25,382 nucleotides of DNA from IMG/VR virus record IMGVR_UViG_3300006925_000135, positions 1-25,382 of that record. One strand, given 5' to 3'. Positions 1-5,774 of this stretch are shown piece by piece. A program made the position numbers and the translations under genes. This stretch comes from a virus. The notes under the pieces are model-generated. The model made no database searches. It worked only from the letters and a program-made list of their open reading frames with translations, and had not been told where the DNA came from. Position 1 is the stretch's first letter; each line of letters opens with the position of its first letter.

Positions 1-61
1 AAAGGTGAGTAATTACAAGTAATAATAAACTATAAACCTAACTAATTTTAAACCAATACCA

Positions 62-343
62 ATGACACTATTTTACCAGACTCAATCGTGGTCTAGTCAA
101 CCACAAGTATCCGAAGAAACCAAGAAAATTTGGAAGCGTTATTCAAAGAAAAAAAATTGGCGAATAACTCAACTTCCAAACGGCTATTACCAAGCTGAAT
201 GGATTGATTTCAACGAAAACTGGAACGGAATTACAAGACGTGAAACAATTGAAGGGGCTGAAAAAGCAATTGAATCTTCAATTGAACATTACACTAAAAA
301 ATTAAAACTTTCCGAAGGTCCAGTTGTTGTAAAAACCTTTTAA
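62..343 (+). CDS. Small conserved-looking hypothetical protein (93 aa)
   Basis: I do not recognise this protein. It is 93 residues, soluble-looking, with no membrane segment. A Trp/Tyr-rich central part (about residues 24-60: KKNWRI, NGYYQAEW, FNENWNGITRRETIEGAE) looks like a small antiparallel sheet of the kind seen in short phage proteins, followed by a charged helix (EKAIESSIEHYTKKLKL, about residues 67-83). It is the first gene in the window and lies 31 bases upstream of groEL on the same strand, so the two are probably co-transcribed. The start at 62 follows an A/T-rich leader with no Shine-Dalgarno sequence, like most genes here. No function can be assigned. Reality as a gene is supported by position, codon use and normal composition. 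Confidence 0.7.
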   Translation: MTLFYQTQSWSSQPQVSEETKKIWKRYSKKKNWRITQLPNGYYQAEWIDFNENWNGITRRETIEGAEKAIESSIEHYTKKLKLSEGPVVVKTF

Positions 344-351
344 ATAAAATA

Positions 352-374
352 CTTAAATTAAATTTAATTAAATC
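352..374 (+). promoter_or_regulatory. A/T-only palindromic leader before groEL
   Basis: The 31-base gap before groEL contains a 14-base perfect palindrome, AATTAAATTTAATT (356-369), ending five bases before the ATG. A 13-base copy, AATTAAATTTAAT, occurs at 5759-5771, three bases before the start of another gene. It may be a weak promoter or an unstructured A/T-rich translation leader of the Bacteroidota type. In such AT-rich DNA a shared 13-mer can arise by chance, so the functional claim is weak. Confidence 0.25.
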
Positions 375-1928
375 ATGTCAGACGCAATTGTCAAAAACCT
401 CAGCTTTGGTCACGAAGCTAAGGATAAACTATTTGAAGGTATAAACAAACTCACGAAAGCCGTTAGTTCCACACTCGGTGCTAGCGGTAAACGTGTGATA
501 TTAGAGGATGGTGCAGGAAAACCCGTTATTACAAAAGATGGGGTAACTGTAGCTGATTCAATTATATTATTAGATCCTATTGAAAATATGGGTGCTACGC
601 TTTTAAAGGAAGCTGCTAGGAAAACTGTAAGAGAAGCTGGCGACGGAACGACAACGGCTACAGTGCTAGCGCACTCTATTTTAACTGAAGCATACCCGCG
701 GTTAAAAGAATTAGGGGCTAGAAATTTAAAGGAGGGTATTGATAGTGCTGTACAAAAAGTTGTACAATACTTAGAAAAAACTTCTGTAGAAGTCACAGGC
801 GATATGATTGATCAAGTAGCTAGTATATCTACCAATAATGATATAAAGCTAGGTACAACTATCGCAAACGCGTTTAGATCAGTAGATGAGACTGGTGTAG
901 TTATGATGGAAACAACAGAGCTATCCGAAACTACATCTGAATTAATTGACGGATTACAATACGAGAAAGGACTAACAAATTCACACTTTATTACTAAGCA
1001 AGACGCAAAAGTTGCAGAGTTAGATAATCCTTATGTGCTATTAATTGAATCTCCTGTTGAGAATATACGTAAAATACAATCTGTATTAGAATATATTATA
1101 AAGAAAAGCAAACCTTTGCTTGTTATAGCTGATTTAGATCCTAAAGTTATATCTACATTGGCAATGAATAAAATTAAAGGTAATGTAAAGATTAATGTTA
1201 TAAATGCACCTACTTACGGAGTAGCTAAAAAAGATATGCTAACTGATTTAGCACTATTAACCGGGGCTACAATTATAAATGAAGATTTAGGTGATGATAT
1301 GGATTTAATACAACCAGAGCATTTGGGCAAATGTTTAAAGTCTGTTACTAATGATACAGAGACTATTATAAAAGTTGAAAACATCACTGATGAAGTATCA
1401 GAGGTAATTAACAAAATTAAAGAAGACTTATCTGGTAAAAACAATGCTGCTGAAACTATACGGCTTGAAAAAAGATTAGCTAGATTATCGGCTAAGATTG
1501 CTACAGTTAAAGTGGGTGCAGATTCAGATATTGAATTAAAAGAAAAAGCAGATAGAGTAGAAGATGCTATTTGTGCTACTAAAGCTGCGATTAAAGAAGG
1601 TATTGTACCGGGTGGTGGTGTAGCTTTACTAAATGCATCAACACAAATTAAGCCGAACAATAAAGCAGAAGAAATATTATTAGAGGCTATTAAGGCTCCC
1701 TATATTACAATATTACAAAATGCAAATTTTGACGTTGTAGAATCTAATAAAAAAGGCTGGGGGCTAGATGTTATTACTGGCAAAAGTAAAAATATGACTA
1801 AGTCAGGAATAATTGATCCGTTACTTGTTACTAAGACTGCATTAAAGAATGCGGCTTCCGTAGCAACTACTATATTATCTACAGATTGTATAATTAATAA
1901 TTTACGTATTAATGAAGGCAATAGGTAG
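375..1928 (+). CDS. groEL: Phage-encoded GroEL-type chaperonin
   Basis: ATP-driven ring chaperonin (group I, Cpn60), 517 residues against about 548 for E. coli GroEL. The equatorial ATP site is intact: TKDGVTVA carries D55 (E. coli D52), AGDGTTTATVLA carries D90 (D87), RVEDA carries D397 (D398), and GIVPGGGVAL supplies the glycine triplet at 413-415. The usual LGPKG loop reads LGASG (residues 34-38). The apical domain (about 190-370) is divergent: the FDRGYLSPYF region of E. coli becomes YEKGLTNSHF, removing two aromatic residues used to bind substrate and GroES. The C-terminus ends in NEGNR and lacks the GGM-repeat tail. It overlaps groES by 17 bases, and groEL comes first, the opposite of bacterial operons. 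Family assignment is certain; that it folds phage proteins is inference. Confidence 0.97.
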   Translation: MSDAIVKNLSFGHEAKDKLFEGINKLTKAVSSTLGASGKRVILEDGAGKPVITKDGVTVADSIILLDPIENMGATLLKEAARKTVREAGDGTTTATVLAHSILTEAYPRLKELGARNLKEGIDSAVQKVVQYLEKTSVEVTGDMIDQVASISTNNDIKLGTTIANAFRSVDETGVVMMETTELSETTSELIDGLQYEKGLTNSHFITKQDAKVAELDNPYVLLIESPVENIRKIQSVLEYIIKKSKPLLVIADLDPKVISTLAMNKIKGNVKINVINAPTYGVAKKDMLTDLALLTGATIINEDLGDDMDLIQPEHLGKCLKSVTNDTETIIKVENITDEVSEVINKIKEDLSGKNNAAETIRLEKRLARLSAKIATVKVGADSDIELKEKADRVEDAICATKAAIKEGIVPGGGVALLNASTQIKPNNKAEEILLEAIKAPYITILQNANFDVVESNKKGWGLDVITGKSKNMTKSGIIDPLLVTKTALKNAASVATTILSTDCIINNLRINEGNR

Positions 1929-2172
1929 AAACTTAATAATTAAAAAAGAAAAGCAAGGTACTTCTGAAACTAAAGGAGGCTTATTGTTAACTGAAAATCA
2001 AAGAGAAGATTTAAGATACAATAAAGCTAAAGTAATATCTATAGGTTCTGAAGTTGTTGGAGTTGAAGAAAACGACAATATTTATTATGACAAACATGCA
2101 GGTCATGGGGTTGAAATAAATAAAGAAGTTTTTCAAGTAATTAAGCTTCAAGACGTTGTAATCGTTTTATGA
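1912..2172 (+). CDS. groES: Phage-encoded GroES co-chaperonin
   Basis: Ten-kDa co-chaperonin (Cpn10) lid for the GroEL ring, 86 residues against about 97 in E. coli. The start MKAIGRNLIIKKEK matches the first GroES strand. The mobile loop follows (about residues 15-29, TSETKGGLLLTEN), with the hydrophobic tripeptide LLL at 24-26 in place of the IVL that docks onto the GroEL apical domain. Then come the KAKVISIG strand and the C-terminal strand DVVIVL. The roof-loop region is short. The ATG lies inside the end of groEL (17-base overlap in another frame), which argues for translational coupling, and its stop overlaps the next start by ATGA. T4 gp31 is the known precedent for a phage GroES, but here the phage supplies its own GroEL too. 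Confidence 0.93.
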   Translation: MKAIGRNLIIKKEKQGTSETKGGLLLTENQREDLRYNKAKVISIGSEVVGVEENDNIYYDKHAGHGVEINKEVFQVIKLQDVVIVL

Positions 2173-2615
2173 AAAGATTAGAAGCAAGAGATTTAAAAGA
2201 TCTTAACTTGCTTAAGCATTATAGAATTATAAGAAAGTGGGCCGCTAAAAATAACGGCATGACTGATGCAGATTTAGAGCTTTTAATATATTTAGATTGT
2301 GTTGATTTATTTACTAAAATAGATTTTAAAATGGGTGCTTATTCATATAGCTGGAATAATAGAAGATGGAATACGCTATTAAAAGAAGGCTGGATAACTG
2401 TGTGGCGTAAAAGAAATCACACAACTCAAAAGTATAATATATACAAAACATCATTTAAATGCAAGCAACTTATAAATCGTATATATAAAATAATGTTAGG
2501 CGAGGAAGATATTCCTATAAGCGAACGCAGAAATGTAATAATGAAAGGCGAAACCTATACAAATAAAGTTTTGAAGGTTTCAATAGATAATATTAATAAA
2601 GACAAGTATAGATAA
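2169..2615 (+). CDS. Possible winged-helix DNA-binding protein (148 aa)
   Basis: The start overlaps the groES stop (ATGA at 2169-2172), so it belongs to the same transcript. Residues about 25-95 read like a MarR-type winged helix: a long helix (MTDADLELLIYLDCVDLF), a second helix with the pattern WNNRRWNTLLKEGWI resembling a recognition helix, then a basic hairpin VWRKRNHTTQKYNIYKTS that could be the wing, and a closing helix (CKQLINRIYKIMLG). The protein is basic with an excess of Lys and Arg. A DNA-binding or late-transcription role would fit, but this is pattern reading without a search. It could also be a small structural protein. Confidence 0.55.
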   Translation: MKRLEARDLKDLNLLKHYRIIRKWAAKNNGMTDADLELLIYLDCVDLFTKIDFKMGAYSYSWNNRRWNTLLKEGWITVWRKRNHTTQKYNIYKTSFKCKQLINRIYKIMLGEEDIPISERRNVIMKGETYTNKVLKVSIDNINKDKYR

Positions 2616-2617
2616 TT

Positions 2618-2827
2618 ATGGACAAAAGTAAAGCAATCATTTCAAACCCGCAACTTAAAGGGCAAGTAGGAGAATCTCATGTATGGGATGGTCCTTTAAA
2701 CACAAACGGATTTCCTATGGGTAACGGCTCTAGTTCGGGTATTACTGGAATGGAAGTTAAAAAAGCTCCGACCTTTTATAAAGCAGGTGCCATTACGCAA
2801 ATTGCTAAAGCAGCTAGGGGAGAATAG
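2618..2827 (+). CDS. Small Gly-rich hypothetical protein (69 aa)
   Basis: Unrecognised 69-residue protein. It has a Gly/Ser/Asn-rich, probably flexible centre (about residues 28-46, NTNGFPMGNGSSSGITGM), followed by KKAPTFYKAG and an Ala-rich end (AITQIAKAARGE). No membrane segment, signal peptide or catalytic motif is visible. It starts two bases after the preceding stop and ends two bases before the next start, so it sits tightly in the gene chain. Composition suggests a minor virion component, but this is only a guess from neighbours. Confidence 0.6.
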   Translation: MDKSKAIISNPQLKGQVGESHVWDGPLNTNGFPMGNGSSSGITGMEVKKAPTFYKAGAITQIAKAARGE

Positions 2828-2829
2828 TA

Positions 2830-2976
2830 ATGGACATTGGAGATATAAAGTTGCTAGCTATCAACGGATCAGTTGGAGTAGTAACTATGATGGAAATGGA
2901 AGTATGGCTTAAAATAATACTTCTAGTGGTAACTATAGGCTATACTGTTGCAAAATGGTTTAAACTCATAAAATAA
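2830..2976 (+). CDS. Very small single-span membrane protein, holin-like candidate (48 aa)
   Basis: A 48-codon reading frame begins with MDIGDIKLLAING and ends with KWFKLIK. Residues about 25-41 (VWLKIILLVVTIGYTVA) form a clear membrane-spanning helix, followed by a short basic tail. Residues 8-20 are moderately hydrophobic and might form a second partial span. It starts two bases after the previous stop, and its TAA shares one base with the next ATG (TAATG, 2974-2978), fitting the chain exactly. Small phage proteins of this build often act as holins or antiholins. A three-helix holin is encoded further on (5375-5755), so this one could be a second lysis-timing or membrane-modifying protein. 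Function is inferred from topology only. Confidence 0.7.
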   Translation: MDIGDIKLLAINGSVGVVTMMEMEVWLKIILLVVTIGYTVAKWFKLIK

Positions 2977-3290
2977 TGGCATACGTACAAAACTCTTCGC
3001 CCTTTTTAAAGAAAGGAGATGCACCTTCAAGAAAAAAATCTAAAGGTTATTATAATAAAGCAAATAAAACCGGTACAGGTGCTGCTGCGGGCGGGGGTAT
3101 GTCAGAAAAAGGTGTTAAAAAATATAAAAAAGATAATCCTGGTAGTAAGCTGCAAACTGCAGTAACTACTCCACCTTCAGAATTAAAGAAAGGTAGTAAA
3201 GCTGCAAAACGCAGAAAATCTTTTTGTGCTAGATCTAAAGGCTGGAAAAGCGAACGAGGTAGAGCGGCAAGAAGAAGATGGAACTGTTAA
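2976..3290 (+). CDS. DUF5872-like basic protein (104 aa)
   Basis: Strongly basic protein of 104 residues. The central and C-terminal part reads GGGMSEKGVKKYKKDNPGSK, then LQTAVTT, KKGSKAAKRRKSFCARSKGW and a final AARRRWNC. I recognise this as the DUF5872-type signature found in many aquatic viruses, in which the RRKSFCAR and RRWNC ends are conserved. The two Cys residues (about 84 and 104) are in those conserved positions. The family has no established function; the charge suggests nucleic-acid binding or a place in the virion. Its ATG overlaps the stop of the 48-residue gene. The next gene follows after a 45-base A/C-rich gap. Confidence 0.8.
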   Translation: MAYVQNSSPFLKKGDAPSRKKSKGYYNKANKTGTGAAAGGGMSEKGVKKYKKDNPGSKLQTAVTTPPSELKKGSKAAKRRKSFCARSKGWKSERGRAARRRWNC

Positions 3291-3335
3291 TAATTAAACA
3301 ACAACAATAACAACACAAACCAAAACACAGAAATT
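3291..3335 (+). promoter_or_regulatory. A/C-rich, G-poor translation leader
   Basis: The 45 bases before the 3336 start are nearly free of G and consist of CAA/ACAA-type runs, so they should be unstructured. There is no Shine-Dalgarno sequence. Similar leaders precede the genes at 4600 and 15388. This fits Bacteroidota-type initiation, where A residues upstream of the start raise translation. Confidence 0.4.
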
Positions 3336-3722
3336 ATGGGAATGAAATCAGATCAACGTTATGATGCTAAAGAAGCATATAACAAAAAATTATCTTCACA
3401 AGCAAGAATGCATTATTTAGAAAATGATATTGCTGATAGAAAAGGACATTCGGGAACTTATAGCGGTAATCACCCAAGATATTCTAGCCCAGCTGGAATG
3501 ATGGGTCAAGCTAAAGCAGATCTTACTTATAATCCTATGGATGATATTGCAGGTCAAGGAACAGAGGGAGTAAATACAGGAATGATGATGAAAAACATGT
3601 CTCCTATGCAAAATATGAATAAAGGATATGGACAGCAAGTTGGCAAGCCTTCAGTTGCAAGCAGACAAAAATATGGTGGTAATAAAGGGGAGATGAGAAG
3701 ATCCGCTAAAAAAGATTATTAA
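3336..3722 (+). CDS. Gly/Met-rich hypothetical protein, likely virion-associated (128 aa)
   Basis: Unrecognised 128-residue protein. The first 45 residues are charged and helical (RYDAKEAYNKKLSSQARMHY, ENDIADRKGH). The middle is Tyr/Ser/Pro-rich (SGTYSGNHPRYSSPAGMM), then comes a Met-run segment (about residues 85-97, GMMMKNMSPMQNMNKGYG), and the end is basic (RRSAKKDY). Low-complexity Met/Gly/Asn stretches of this kind occur in small phage structural or head-internal proteins. It is preceded by an A/C-rich leader and followed after one base by another basic gene. There is no catalytic motif or membrane segment. Confidence 0.6.
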   Translation: MGMKSDQRYDAKEAYNKKLSSQARMHYLENDIADRKGHSGTYSGNHPRYSSPAGMMGQAKADLTYNPMDDIAGQGTEGVNTGMMMKNMSPMQNMNKGYGQQVGKPSVASRQKYGGNKGEMRRSAKKDY

Positions 3723-3723
3723 G

Positions 3724-4545
3724 ATGGGATTTAAAATGAAAGGTTCTCCTGTTGCTTTTGGGCCCGGCTTATTTGGCGCAAAACTTATTTCAGGAATAGG
3801 AAAAGCTTTAGGTTCTCTTGCGGATAATGATGAAAGGTATGCAAGAGAAAAAACTAAATATGGAACTAAAAAAGAAACCAATAATAGTATTAACACATCT
3901 AAAATAAAAGGAAGCTTTGCGGGCGTGGATATTAAGCAAAGAGTTAAAGATGTTAATAGGCCAGGAACACAACAACTAATTAATAAATTTACAAAACCTA
4001 CCACTGTTACGCAAAAGAATGAGTCTACTCAAACTATGCCTAAAAAGAAAATTAAAACTAAAAAGAAAGCAACAACCTCTACAAAAAGAAAACCCATCAT
4101 ATCTGATGAAGCTTTTGAAAAAAGGGCAAAAGCTCAAGGCCAAAAACCTAGAGATGGTAAAACAAAAGGCAAAAAAGTTAATATTACTGATGCTCAATTT
4201 AATAAGCGTGCTAAGGCCCAAGGCCAAAAGCCAACAGATGGTAAAGCACCTAAGGTAGATAAGGTACTTTCAAAAAGAGAATTAAGATTAGCGAATGTTA
4301 AAAGAAAGGCTGCAAACGAAAAAACAAGAACAAACAAGACTGCACAAAGTATTGATGCTAGCAAGCCTAAATCCACAGATACAGGAGCAAAACAAACAAG
4401 CGCTAGGCGTTCAAGAGCTAAAGCTAAACGATTAGAAAATAGAGCTACTAGAATTCAAGGGCGTATTGACAGAAAAGGCAAATCTAGTGCCGAAAAGAGA
4501 GCTAGCAGGCAAGCGCAACGCAAAAAAATTAAAGAAAACAGATAG
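3724..4545 (+). CDS. Very basic Lys/Arg-rich protein, possible DNA-condensing virion protein (273 aa)
   Basis: The N-terminus (MGFKMKGSPVAFGPGLFGAK) is a short hydrophobic, Gly-rich lead of a type I associate with small proteins of aquatic phages. From about residue 100 onward the protein is dominated by Lys, Arg and Ala, with runs such as PKKKIKTKKKA, SARRSRAKAKRLENR and RQAQRKKIKENR. Residues 127-146 and 155-174 are an imperfect 20-residue tandem repeat sharing KRAKAQGQKP and DGK. The composition resembles histone-like or DNA-packing proteins, so a role in neutralising packaged DNA is plausible. It could instead bind RNA or act as a flexible scaffold. It begins one base after the preceding stop. 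Confidence 0.65.
   Translation: MGFKMKGSPVAFGPGLFGAKLISGIGKALGSLADNDERYAREKTKYGTKKETNNSINTSKIKGSFAGVDIKQRVKDVNRPGTQQLINKFTKPTTVTQKNESTQTMPKKKIKTKKKATTSTKRKPIISDEAFEKRAKAQGQKPRDGKTKGKKVNITDAQFNKRAKAQGQKPTDGKAPKVDKVLSKRELRLANVKRKAANEKTRTNKTAQSIDASKPKSTDTGAKQTSARRSRAKAKRLENRATRIQGRIDRKGKSSAEKRASRQAQRKKIKENR
4102..4245 (+). repeat. Two-copy 20-codon in-frame repeat
   Basis: Within the Lys/Arg-rich gene, codons 127-146 (4102-4161) and 155-174 (4186-4245) encode near-identical segments with the pattern D..F.KRAKAQGQKP.DGK. The period is 84 bases. The DNA copies differ at many third positions, so the amino acids are more conserved than the bases, pointing to an old duplication kept by selection. 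Confidence 0.7.
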
Positions 4546-4560
4546 GACTGTATAAACCTA

Positions 4561-4599
4561 GCAAAACATAAACATAAACAATAACAAAACAAAAACAAA
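4561..4599 (+). promoter_or_regulatory. A-rich, G-poor translation leader
   Basis: The 39 bases before the 4600 start are almost pure A with scattered C and T (AACATAAACATAAACAATAA pattern) and have a single G at their left end. No Shine-Dalgarno sequence is present. Just upstream, 4551-4560 reads TATAAACCTA, the same ten bases found at 31-40 ahead of the first gene. A small upstream promoter element is possible but not shown. Confidence 0.35.
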
Positions 4600-4908
4600 A
4601 TGGCAAGATTTATTTCTATCAAAGTCGTTGGAGGCGCGGATGCTTTCGAAGACGGACAACACTTAATTAACACAGATACAATTGTTTCTGTAACAACTGG
4701 AGATGCTGCTGGCGCAAATGAAGGAACTAAAACAACAATTCATACTGTTGCCCCAACATTAGACACGGTTACTTTAACTCATTCATCAGAAACAACCCCT
4801 TCCGTAAGAGATGCAATTAATGCCGCTCTTACTGCTAATCCAGGTGGTGTAAAATCAACTGTTGGATTACCTGCTGGAATTACTGTAACTGAATTTCTAG
4901 TTGTATAA
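4600..4908 (+). CDS. Small beta-rich protein, possible head or decoration protein (102 aa)
   Basis: 102 residues, Thr/Val/Ala-rich and nearly Cys-free. It begins with a strand MARFISIKVVG and contains several Thr-Val strands (TIVSVTTGDAAG, TVAPTLDTVTLTHSS). A short helix follows (VRDAINAALTANPGG), then a final strand (GITVTEFLVV). This alternation of short strands and one helix suits a small virion surface or neck protein. Its codons are richer in GC than its neighbours, and it has a strong-looking A-rich leader, which suggests high expression. Its TAA shares a base with the next ATG. Function is inferred from composition only; the family itself I recognise just as a recurrent small phage protein. 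Confidence 0.6.
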   Translation: MARFISIKVVGGADAFEDGQHLINTDTIVSVTTGDAAGANEGTKTTIHTVAPTLDTVTLTHSSETTPSVRDAINAALTANPGGVKSTVGLPAGITVTEFLVV

Positions 4909-5063
4909 TGAGCAAATCTAAAGGACTTGGTGATTCAATTGAAAAAGTTACTAAAGTTACTGGAATTAAAAGTGTAGTAGATAGAGTCGCAGAGGGTTTA
5001 AATATCCCCTGCGGCTGTTCTGCTCGCAAAGATAAATTAAATAAAATGTTTCCTTATAAATAA
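4908..5063 (+). CDS. Tiny CGC-motif phage protein (51 aa)
   Basis: A 51-codon frame reading MSKSKGLGDSIEKVTKVTGI at the start and ending in ARKDKLNKMFPYK. It starts on the last base of the preceding stop (TAATG, 4906-4910) and ends the same way on the next gene (5061-5065), which strongly supports it as a real gene. Residues 9-31 form an amphipathic helix. Then IPCGCSARKDKLN gives a C-x-C pair (C35, C37) followed by a basic helix. I recall the arrangement GLGD, a CGC pair, R, LN and FPY from other phage genomes as a short conserved protein without known function. A metal site or disulphide is possible. Confidence 0.75.
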   Translation: MSKSKGLGDSIEKVTKVTGIKSVVDRVAEGLNIPCGCSARKDKLNKMFPYK

Positions 5064-5371
5064 TGGCTTTCAAACTTAATACACCTCCGTATAATTTAGA
5101 CAATACACCTATATATAATGTAGATTTAGGTAATGATGTATTAGGCAAAGCTAATAATAACGGAACTATATTAATAAATAAAAATTTAGATCCATCTAAA
5201 ACTAAAAAAGTTGTTGATCATGAAATGATTCATATCGATCAATTTAAAAGAGGCGATTTAGATTACGATGACAATAATGTTTACTGGAAAGGTAAAATAT
5301 ATTCTAGAAGTCAAATGCAGGAAGGTGCTAAAAATCTTCCTTGGGAAAAAGAAGCTTACGACAAAGCTTAA
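5063..5371 (+). CDS. Small HExxH metallopeptidase-like protein (102 aa)
   Basis: Residues 53-57 read HEMIH, a zincin HExxH site in which H53 and H57 would bind zinc and E54 would be catalytic. The motif is preceded by a Lys-rich stretch (PSKTKKVVD) and followed by IDQFKRGDLDYDD. A second acidic motif near the end, WEKEAYDKA, provides E97 as a probable third ligand, as in short gluzincin-like phage proteins. The N-terminal half (LNTPPYNLDNTPIYNVDLG) suggests a small strand-rich lead. At 102 residues this is a minimal domain. It lies directly before the holin and after small virion-type genes, so either virion maturation or help with lysis is possible. No signal peptide is visible. Confidence 0.7.
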   Translation: MAFKLNTPPYNLDNTPIYNVDLGNDVLGKANNNGTILINKNLDPSKTKKVVDHEMIHIDQFKRGDLDYDDNNVYWKGKIYSRSQMQEGAKNLPWEKEAYDKA

Positions 5372-5374
5372 ATT

Positions 5375-5755
5375 ATGTTAAAATTATTATTAGGCCTACT
5401 AAAAGGTGGTGATGGCAGAAAGTCAGTAGCCGGTAACTTAGCGTGGGAAATAAGAGAAGCAATTAAGGGTAAAGAATTAGACCCTAATGAAATAATAGAA
5501 TTGCAAACTAAAATAAATGAAATTGAAGCTGGACATAGAACAGTATTTGTCGCTGGCTGGCGTCCGTTTATAGGATGGGTTTGCGGGGTGGCATTAGCAT
5601 ATAACTTCGTAATAAGAGATTTATTTATTTGGATAACAAAAACAACCGACGCTCCTCCGGCATTACAAATGGAGCATTTAATGACAGTCTTATTAGGTAT
5701 GCTTGGTCTTGGCGGATTAAGAACCTTTGAGAAAATAAAAGATAAAGTAAAATAA
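5375..5755 (+). CDS. Holin with three transmembrane helices (Holin_3TMs type)
   Basis: The core FVAGWRPFIGWVCGVALAY (about residues 57-76) is the hallmark of the Holin_3TMs family. It is followed by a helix around LFIWI and a last hydrophobic segment MTVLLGMLGLGGLRTFEK (about residues 103-120). The N-terminal half contains an amphipathic MLKLLLGLLKGG lead and an acidic helix (DPNEIIELQTKINEIEAGHR). Holins accumulate in the cytoplasmic membrane and open it at a set time, letting the endolysin out. No endolysin is recognisable in this window, so it must lie elsewhere or be of an unfamiliar type. The start at 5375 lies three bases after the previous stop. Confidence 0.88.
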   Translation: MLKLLLGLLKGGDGRKSVAGNLAWEIREAIKGKELDPNEIIELQTKINEIEAGHRTVFVAGWRPFIGWVCGVALAYNFVIRDLFIWITKTTDAPPALQMEHLMTVLLGMLGLGGLRTFEKIKDKVK

Positions 5756-5774
5756 TTTAATTAAATTTAATCAA

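Noticed and set aside
1-12. Possible end of an upstream gene (AAA GGT GAG TAA)
   Set aside because: Only three codons before a stop are visible; too short to claim.
410-796. Antisense open frame across groEL (128 codons)
   Set aside because: It is the mirror of a well-conserved GroEL reading frame, has low-complexity Ser/Ala/Phe composition and no leader; a shadow frame.
1214-1660. Antisense open frame across groEL (148 codons)
   Set aside because: Shadow of the sense gene, with no recognisable domain and no promoter; the sense protein is certain.
4019-4258. 79-codon + strand frame inside the Lys/Arg-rich gene
   Set aside because: A Lys/Leu-rich shadow caused by the A-rich repeats of the true frame; no independent leader.
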